Below, piece after piece: positions 7,147-10,890 of a stretch of 10,890 nucleotides of DNA. The stretch's first letter is position 1, and every line of letters begins with the position of its first letter. The stretch spans positions 1-10,890 of the forward strand of contig JBDVGI010000320.1 in the NCBI GenBank assembly GCA_039962885.1, read 5' to 3'. Origin of the DNA: Litorimonas sp039962885 (GTDB lineage: Bacteria; Pseudomonadota; Alphaproteobacteria; Caulobacterales; Maricaulaceae). The notes beneath the pieces are model-generated. The model had not been told where the DNA came from, did not search any database, and was given only the letters and a program-made list of their open reading frames with translations. The position numbers and the translations under genes are program-made.

Positions 7147-7281
7147 ATGTCGTCTTTGCCGATAATTTATACTTCGAAAGATGGTATCTTTAAAATTTGC
7201 AACAAATATAAAGAGGTCTACGAGCTGTGCCGTGAAATGTGGACCGCCTACACGGGGCGCATTGGTAAGCAGTCCACATAA
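7147..7281 (+). CDS. Doubtful small ORF, 44 aa
   Basis: An ATG at 7147 opens a 44-codon frame ending with TAA at 7279-7281. A TTG two codons upstream is an alternative start, and a stop at 7111-7113 closes the frame further up. The product has a short hydrophobic start (MSSLPIIYTS) and a charged, probably helical middle with two cysteines (in KICNK and ELCRE). It resembles no family I know. No convincing ribosome site lies within 15 bases of the ATG. Codon choice is not obviously odd for this genome. The ORF would be antisense to the leader of the 2Fe-2S gene if the promoter proposed at 7292-7319 is right. It may be a small gene, a remnant or chance. Confidence 0.25.
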   Translation: MSSLPIIYTSKDGIFKICNKYKEVYELCREMWTAYTGRIGKQST

Positions 7282-7291
7282 GCTCTATAGA

Positions 7292-7319
7292 CTTATAAAT
7301 GTTAATGTTCGCCTCACAA
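7292..7319 (-). promoter_or_regulatory. Candidate promoter for the IorA/IorB-like operon
   Basis: On the minus strand TTGTGA (7319-7314) and TATAAG (7297-7292) are separated by 16 bases, matching 4 of 6 and 5 of 6 consensus positions. Transcription would start near 7285 and leave a leader of about 255 bases before the ATG at 7030, which is long. A 10-bp tandem repeat lies directly upstream of the -35 box. A closer promoter cannot be excluded. Confidence 0.3.
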
Positions 7320-7322
7320 AGT

Positions 7323-7342
7323 GTTAACGCTCGTTAACGCTT
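7323..7342. repeat. Two tandem 10-bp units containing GTTAACGCT
   Basis: GTTAACGCTC is followed directly by GTTAACGCTT, so GTTAACGCT occurs twice at a spacing of exactly one helical turn. Each copy contains the palindrome GTTAAC. The pair sits 3 bases upstream of the -35 box of the candidate promoter at 7292-7319, the usual position of an activator site. The TTAA elements are 6 bases apart, one short of the CtrA pattern TTAA-N7-TTAA. Confidence 0.6.
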
Positions 7343-7411
7343 TAGTGTTCGAAAAACATTTAAATACCAAAATCACACTACATTAAAGACAAACTCCATC
7401 TTGACCTCGCA

Positions 7412-7440
7412 TAAAAAAACCGCCTCATGACTGAAGCGGT
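7412..7440 (-). terminator. Intrinsic terminator of the ribosomal protein operon
   Basis: Minus-strand RNA forms a stem of ACCGC with GCGGU, extended past one mismatch by UCA with UGA around a GUCA loop (7440-7419), followed by a run of seven U (7419-7413). It begins 32 bases after the rplQ stop codon. This is the clearest terminator in the window and ends the rpsM-rpsK-rpoA-rplQ transcript. Confidence 0.9.
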
Positions 7441-7472
7441 CTTTAAAATTTTAGCTTGGGAGAGACTTTAAC

Positions 7473-7889
7473 TTAAGCGTCAGCCTCTTGCACTTCAGCG
7501 CGTTCGCGATCAACTTTACCCTTCGCGCTTTCGTCACGCTCAACAAACTCAATCACAGCCATAGGCGCATTATCGCCATAACGAAAACCCGCTTTCATGA
7601 TACGAATATATCCACCCGGACGGTCAGCGTAGCGTGGGCCAAGAATTTCAAATAACTTCTTTGATTGTTCTTTATTGCGTGTACGCGCAATTGCGATGCG
7701 GCGACTATTCAGATCACCTTTTTTCGCAAGCGTGACTAACTTTTCCACAAATGGGCGTAGCTCTTTTGCTTTTGGTAAAGTTGTAACAATTTGCTCATGC
7801 TCAATAAGGCTAGAGGCCATATTAGCAAACATCGCCTTACGGTGAGACGCTGTGCGGTTTAATTTACGATGGGCCATTTTGTGACGCAT
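7473..7889 (-). CDS. rplQ: 50S ribosomal protein L17
   Basis: Large-subunit protein L17, which binds 23S rRNA near the peptide exit tunnel. The 138-residue product has the family core MRHKMAHRKLNRTASHRKAM, the block around TTLPKAKELRPFVEKL, and the L17 end pattern GGYIRIMKAGFRYGDNAPMAVIEFVERD. It finishes with a short charged tail typical of alphaproteobacterial versions. The ATG at 7889 is chosen over the methionine at codon 5 because the MRH start is conserved and AGAGGA lies at suitable spacing. It follows rpoA by 47 bases and is the last gene of the operon. Confidence 0.98.
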   Translation of the reverse strand: MRHKMAHRKLNRTASHRKAMFANMASSLIEHEQIVTTLPKAKELRPFVEKLVTLAKKGDLNSRRIAIARTRNKEQSKKLFEILGPRYADRPGGYIRIMKAGFRYGDNAPMAVIEFVERDESAKGKVDRERAEVQEADA

Positions 7890-7936
7890 GGCTTTATCCT
7901 CTTTTTATGGACGACTGAAACAGGGCTAAGCAGAGC

Positions 7937-8953
7937 TTAGATGTGATCGTCATATTTCTTAGCTAATTCTTCGATGTTTTCTGGCGGCCAGTTTGGCGCA
8001 TCCATACCTAAATGCAGACCCATAGCAGCCAACACCTCTTTGATTTCATTCAAAGATTTACGGCCAAAATTAGGTGTACGGAGCATTTCTGATTCTGATT
8101 TTTGGATTAAATCACCAATGTAGACGATATTGTCATTTTTCAGGCAATTGGCTGAACGGACAGATAACTCAAGCTCGTCAACTTTGCGTAGAAGCGCTGG
8201 GTTGAAGTCAAGTTCTGGCTTCTCCTCACCGCGTGAAATATCTTCTGGGTCGTCAAAGTTGACAAAGACTTGGAATTGGTCTTGCAAAATACGCGCGGCA
8301 ACTGCGATGGCATCCTCGGGCGTAACGGCTGCATTAGTTTCAATATCAATGATCAATTTATCATAATCAAGCACTTGACCTTCACGCGTATCTTCAACGC
8401 GGTAAGCGACACGCTTGACAGGCGAGTAAAGCGCATCGATTGAAATCAAACCAATCGGCGCATCTTCTGGACGTGATGCCGCAGCGGAAACATAGCCTTT
8501 ACCCGACGTTACTGTCAGTTCCATACGAATATCTGCACCTTCATCGGCAGTACAGATAATGTGATCTTTATTTAGAACTTCAACATCAGCTGTTTCTTCG
8601 ATATCGGCGCCCGTCACTGGACCTGGCCCCGTTTTACGCAGTAATAATTTCTTTGGTCCGTCAACATGCATACGCACGGCAAGACCTTTAAGATTAAGAA
8701 CGATATTCGTAACGTCTTCGCGGACATTCGGAATAGATGTAAATTCGTGGACAATTCCGTCAATTTGCACTGCGGACACAGCTGCGCCTTGCAAAGACGA
8801 TAGTAACACACGGCGTAAAGCATTGCCCAATGTCATGCCAAAGCCACGCTCTAGAGGCTCAGCGATGATCAGAGCTTTACGTTCAGGGTCGCGTCCTGGT
8901 TCAATCTCTGGATTGATCGGACGGATAAGTTCTTGCCAATTTTTTTCAATCAC
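7937..8953 (-). CDS. rpoA: DNA-directed RNA polymerase subunit alpha
   Basis: Alpha subunit of RNA polymerase. Its N-terminal domain dimerises to start core assembly and its C-terminal domain contacts UP elements and activators. The 338-residue product has the N-terminal assembly domain at about 20-235, including RGFGMTLGNALRRVLLSSL (36-54). After a short linker, the C-terminal domain at about 253-316 carries VRSANCL, with R266 equivalent to the DNA-contacting E. coli R265, and PNFGRKSLNEIKEVL. The start is a GTG at 8953 behind AGAAGG. It lies 100 bases after rpsK, a gap containing a stem-loop, and 47 bases before rplQ. As usual in alphaproteobacteria, rpsD is not between rpsK and rpoA. Confidence 0.98.
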   Translation of the reverse strand: MIEKNWQELIRPINPEIEPGRDPERKALIIAEPLERGFGMTLGNALRRVLLSSLQGAAVSAVQIDGIVHEFTSIPNVREDVTNIVLNLKGLAVRMHVDGPKKLLLRKTGPGPVTGADIEETADVEVLNKDHIICTADEGADIRMELTVTSGKGYVSAAASRPEDAPIGLISIDALYSPVKRVAYRVEDTREGQVLDYDKLIIDIETNAAVTPEDAIAVAARILQDQFQVFVNFDDPEDISRGEEKPELDFNPALLRKVDELELSVRSANCLKNDNIVYIGDLIQKSESEMLRTPNFGRKSLNEIKEVLAAMGLHLGMDAPNWPPENIEELAKKYDDHI

Positions 8954-9013
8954 GGTGTTCGCCTTCTATATAAGCGTTTGACGCCCTGCTATGCAGCGCG
9001 CCTACAAAACCTT

Positions 9014-9035
9014 TACCTTCGATTAAACGAAGATA
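9014..9035 (-). other. Stem-loop in the rpsK-rpoA gap
   Basis: Minus-strand RNA forms an 8-bp stem, UAUCUUCG with CGAAGGUA, including one G-U pair, around a UUUAAU loop. It starts 18 bases after the rpsK stop. Only four consecutive U follow at a small distance, so it is at best a weak terminator. A processing site or partial attenuator that tunes rpoA and rplQ relative to the ribosomal genes is possible. A second small repeat, CTGC-TAT-GCAG, lies at 8986-8996. Confidence 0.5.
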
Positions 9036-9053
9036 CCCTCTCTAACGCAGCCC

Positions 9054-9443
9054 TTAAACGCGGCGGCGTTTTGGTGGACGGCAACCATTATGCGGAATAG
9101 GTGTCACGTCACGAATTGTTGTGATCGTAAAACCAGCAGCTTGTAGCGCGCGTACAGCAGATTCACGTCCTGAGCCTGGGCCGTTCACATTAACTTCTAA
9201 TGTGTTCATACCATGCTCTTGAGCTTTACGCGCAGCTTCCTCAGCAGCAACTTGCGCTGCGTAAGGCGTAGATTTACGTGAGCCTTTAAAGCCCATAGCA
9301 CCCGCAGAACACCAAGCCACGGCATTCCCTTGCGCATCAGCGATTGTGATCATTGTATTGTTAAATGTCGAATTTACATGTGCGACACCGGACGTAATAT
9401 TCTTCCGATCAGCGCGACGAACGCGACCTGGTTCTTTTGCCAT
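9054..9443 (-). CDS. rpsK: 30S ribosomal protein S11
   Basis: Small-subunit platform protein S11, which contacts 16S rRNA near the mRNA exit. The 129-residue product shows the family blocks SGVAHVNSTFNNTMITI, GNAVAWCSAGAMGFKGSRKS, the motif GPGSGRE, and the universal end DVTPIPHNGCRPPKRRRV. Length is normal. The ATG at 9443 lies 10 bases after the rpsM stop, with a modest AGG upstream, so the two are surely co-transcribed and probably coupled in translation. Confidence 0.98.
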   Translation of the reverse strand: MAKEPGRVRRADRKNITSGVAHVNSTFNNTMITIADAQGNAVAWCSAGAMGFKGSRKSTPYAAQVAAEEAARKAQEHGMNTLEVNVNGPGSGRESAVRALQAAGFTITTIRDVTPIPHNGCRPPKRRRV

Positions 9444-9453
9444 CTTGTTCTAC

Positions 9454-9822
9454 CTATTTCTTCTTACCAGCAATGGCCTTAGCAGGGCCTTTGCGAGTAC
9501 GAGCATTTGTGTGAGTACGTTGTCCGCGAACAGGCAGACCGCGACGGTGACGTAACCCGCGGTAATTACCCATATCCATAAGACGTTTAACATTTTGTCC
9601 AACTTCTCGGCGAAGATCACCTTCAACCTGATGTTCAGCATCAATTGTTTCGCGAATCTGCAGAATTTCTTGATCTGTTAAATCATGCACACGACGCTCA
9701 GCAGAAATGCCGACTTTTTCACAAATAGACTCGGCTTTTGCCGGCCCAATGCCATGAATATAACGTAGCGCAATGGTTACGCGCTTATTAGTCGGGATAT
9801 TTACCCCAGCAATACGAGCCAC
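9454..9822 (-). CDS. rpsM: 30S ribosomal protein S13
   Basis: Small-subunit head protein S13, which contacts the P-site tRNA and the B1 bridges. The start is a GTG at 9822, giving 122 residues beginning MARIAGVNIPTNKRV, exactly the conserved S13 N-terminus. GAGGAGG lies 6 bases upstream. An in-frame ATG at 9849 would add nine residues that do not belong to S13 and would place the ribosome site inside the gene, so it is rejected. Other family features are the helix-hairpin-helix YIHGIGPAKA and the C-terminal RGLRHRRGLPVRGQRTHTNA followed by the basic GKKK tail. It is the first gene after a promoter-containing gap and is followed by rpsK 10 bases later. Confidence 0.98.
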   Translation of the reverse strand: MARIAGVNIPTNKRVTIALRYIHGIGPAKAESICEKVGISAERRVHDLTDQEILQIRETIDAEHQVEGDLRREVGQNVKRLMDMGNYRGLRHRRGLPVRGQRTHTNARTRKGPAKAIAGKKK

Positions 9823-9901
9823 AACGGCCTCCTCAATAAATAACGCCACTCGGCGATGTCGTCTTTGCCCATGGTAAATGAGCGGCTTAACGACTCTGTC
9901 A

Positions 9902-9913
9902 CCGCGAAAGCGG
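9902..9913. repeat. Small inverted repeat in the rpsM leader
   Basis: CCGC-GAAA-GCGG on the plus strand is a 4-bp stem with a 4-base loop; on the minus-strand transcript the loop reads UUUC. It overlaps the predicted start of transcription for rpsM, so it could form the 5' end of that RNA. It is short and may be chance. Confidence 0.3.
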
Positions 9914-9915
9914 CC

Positions 9916-9944
9916 TACTTAGTCCTTGTTTACGGTGCCGTCAA
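9916..9944 (-). promoter_or_regulatory. Likely promoter of the rpsM-rpsK-rpoA-rplQ operon
   Basis: On the minus strand TTGACGG (9944-9938) is followed after 14 bases by ACTAAGTA (9923-9916). The -35 matches exactly the alphaproteobacterial (Caulobacter-type) consensus TTGACGS. The -10 agrees in part with GCTANAWC, at an allowed spacing. Transcription would start near 9908 and leave an 85-base leader. The gap of 164 bases after adk, wide for this operon, also argues for a separate promoter. The -35 sits in the loop and one arm of the hairpin at 9932-9951. Confidence 0.45.
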
Positions 9945-9951
9945 GCACCGT
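9932..9951. repeat. 7-bp hairpin between adk and rpsM
   Basis: ACGGTGC (9932-9938) and GCACCGT (9945-9951) form a perfect 7-bp inverted repeat around a 6-base loop. It lies 35 bases after the adk stop. On the minus strand it is followed by AAACAAGG, not a U-tract, so it is not a normal intrinsic terminator for adk. It may protect the adk 3' end or slow read-through. The candidate rpsM promoter -35 overlaps it. Confidence 0.5.
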
Positions 9952-9986
9952 TACATTTGTTTTTACCATACAAATGCTCGTCTATT

Positions 9987-10613
9987 TTAGCGCCCGAATA
10001 AACGTGCGAAAAAACCTATCTTTTTTGCAGTGCCTGACTCGCTTTGATGATCCAGAACGCTCGCAATATTTTTTGCCACAGTTTCGATATCTGCCATACC
10101 GTCAACTTCAGATAATTTTCCCTGTGTCGCATAAAAAGGCAATAACGGTGCGGTTTGTTCGTTATAGTTACCTAAGCGCACCTTGAAGCTTTCGGGATTA
10201 TCATCCTTACGGCCTTCAGCCTCGAAGCGCTTAACAATACGCGCCACGAGTGCCTCATCATCAACCTTTAAGCGGACAACACTATTTACAGCCATGCCGC
10301 GTGATGTAAGCGCAACATCCAAAGCTTCGGCTTGCGGGACTGTACGCGGGAAGCCGTCAAAAATAAATCCAGCCGCGTCTTTATGGGTATCCAGCTGCTC
10401 TTCAATCAAGGCAATAACAATCTCGTCGGACACCAAGTCCCCGCGATCCATTATACCCGCGACTTTTACGCCAAGCTCTGTGCCTGATTTACGAGCTGCG
10501 CGTAGCATGTCTCCAGTCGAGAGTTGAATTAAACCACGCTCAGCAACTAAGCGCTTCGCTTGCGTGCCTTTACCAGCGGCTGGCGGTCCAAAAAGTACGA
10601 GATTAAAAGCCAT
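9987..10613 (-). CDS. adk: Adenylate kinase, short form with C-terminal basic tail
   Basis: Cytoplasmic enzyme that interconverts ATP plus AMP with two ADP. The 208-residue product has the P-loop GPPAAGKGTQ (9-18), the AMP-site STGDMLR (32-38), FDGFPRT (85-91) and DDNPESFKVRL (137-147). The lid is the short type without the zinc-binding insertion, as in many alphaproteobacteria. The fold should end near residue 187. Beyond it is a tail of about 20 residues, with a hydrophilic SESGTAKK followed by IGFFARLFGR, an amphipathic basic segment that I do not know from short adenylate kinases. The ATG at 10613 lies 9 bases after the secY stop, the usual secY-adk operon arrangement. The 164-base gap to rpsM holds hairpins and a likely promoter. 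Confidence 0.97.
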   Translation of the reverse strand: MAFNLVLFGPPAAGKGTQAKRLVAERGLIQLSTGDMLRAARKSGTELGVKVAGIMDRGDLVSDEIVIALIEEQLDTHKDAAGFIFDGFPRTVPQAEALDVALTSRGMAVNSVVRLKVDDEALVARIVKRFEAEGRKDDNPESFKVRLGNYNEQTAPLLPFYATQGKLSEVDGMADIETVAKNIASVLDHQSESGTAKKIGFFARLFGR

Positions 10614-10622
10614 ACCCTACGC

Positions 10623-10890
10623 CTATTTCTGACGTCTGCGCATACGGGACTTTTTGATAAGTCCTTCATATTGATGCGCAATAAGATGTGATTGTATTTG
10701 CGCAACAGTATCTAATGTCACGGAGACAATAATCAAGAGGCTCATGCCTCCAATCAGCATGGCTACAGATGGCGGGATAGCGCCACCTTGGCGAGCAATT
10801 ATAAACTCAGGCAGCACACACACAAAGGCGACGTAAATAGCGCCGATGAACGTTAGACGCGACAGGACATAGCTTAGATATTCAGCTGTC
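10623..10890 (-). CDS. secY: Protein translocase subunit SecY, C-terminal 88 residues only
   Basis: C-terminal part of the SecYEG channel that moves proteins across or into the inner membrane. The frame is open to the right edge, so the start lies outside the window and no start codon inside it is meaningful. Visible are TAEYLSYVLSRLTFIGAIYV (the end of a cytoplasmic loop and entry to the ninth membrane segment), then LPEFI, and the last membrane segment ending in VTLDTVAQIQSHLIAHQYEG followed by the basic tail LIKKSRMRRRQK. The DTVAQIQSHL-AHQYEGL block is the SecY signature end. It precedes adk by 9 bases, as in most ribosomal protein clusters. Confidence 0.97.
   Translation of the reverse strand, partial: TAEYLSYVLSRLTFIGAIYVAFVCVLPEFIIARQGGAIPPSVAMLIGGMSLLIIVSVTLDTVAQIQSHLIAHQYEGLIKKSRMRRRQK

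Larger units (their letters stand above)
7031..7472. other. 442-base gap between rplQ and the molybdenum hydroxylase genes
   Basis: The gap contains, from right to left, the rplQ operon terminator (7412-7440), an AT-rich stretch, a 10-bp tandem repeat (7323-7342), a candidate minus-strand promoter (7292-7319) and the doubtful plus-strand ORF 7147-7281. No tRNA, rRNA or insertion-sequence end was recognised. It marks the junction between the ribosomal operon and the accessory block. Confidence 0.7.

Noticed and set aside
7323..7342. CtrA binding site
   Set aside because: The two TTAA elements are 6 bases apart, not the 7 of the full CtrA consensus. Kept only as an unnamed tandem repeat.
9823..9849. 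Longer rpsM starting at ATG 9849
   Set aside because: The extra nine residues are not part of S13, and the strong GAGGAGG ribosome site lies inside them, directing initiation at GTG 9822.
10647..10664. Hairpin GGACTT-TTTGAT-AAGTCC
   Set aside because: It lies inside the secY coding end, is only 6 bp, has no U-tract, and is explained by coding sequence.

Overview
The window looks like a chromosomal segment of an alphaproteobacterium. The order secY-adk-rpsM-rpsK-rpoA-rplQ, with no rpsD (S4) between rpsK and rpoA, is typical of that class. A TTGACGG-type -35 element ahead of rpsM and the nearby degP-crcB-rluC trio point the same way. The moderate base composition and protein sequences would suit a marine Hyphomonadales/Maricaulales-like organism, but that finer placement is inference.

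Nearly everything is on the minus strand, so transcription mostly reads from right to left. From the right edge: the C-terminal end of secY (translocon), adk (adenylate kinase), a 164-base gap holding a likely promoter and hairpins, then rpsM, rpsK, rpoA and rplQ, closed by a clear intrinsic terminator at 7412-7440. Next is a 442-base stretch with no firm gene. It holds one doubtful 44-codon plus-strand ORF, a candidate minus-strand promoter and a 10-bp tandem repeat. After it come two genes for a two-subunit molybdenum hydroxylase of the isoquinoline oxidoreductase (IorA/IorB) type: a 2Fe-2S subunit and a Tat-exported molybdopterin subunit.

The molybdopterin gene meets, tail to tail with a 4-base overlap, the only convincing plus-strand gene, which encodes a secreted acidic helical protein of unknown function. 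Divergent from that gene is a second small secreted protein of unknown function, ended by a strong terminator at 3012-3036. The left third holds a DegP/HtrA periplasmic protease with two PDZ domains, the fluoride channel gene crcB and an RluC-type 23S rRNA pseudouridine synthase. The last runs off the left edge and overlaps crcB by 4 bases.

In function, the window is housekeeping (secretion, translation, transcription, nucleotide balance, rRNA modification, envelope proteolysis) with an accessory block at about 3000-7400 between rplQ and degP. I see no CRISPR, rRNA, tRNA, insertion sequence, phage or toxin-antitoxin genes, and no compelling new multi-gene system. The least explained parts are the two divergent secreted proteins, the possible small ORF at 7147-7281 and the repeat and leader structures in the gaps.
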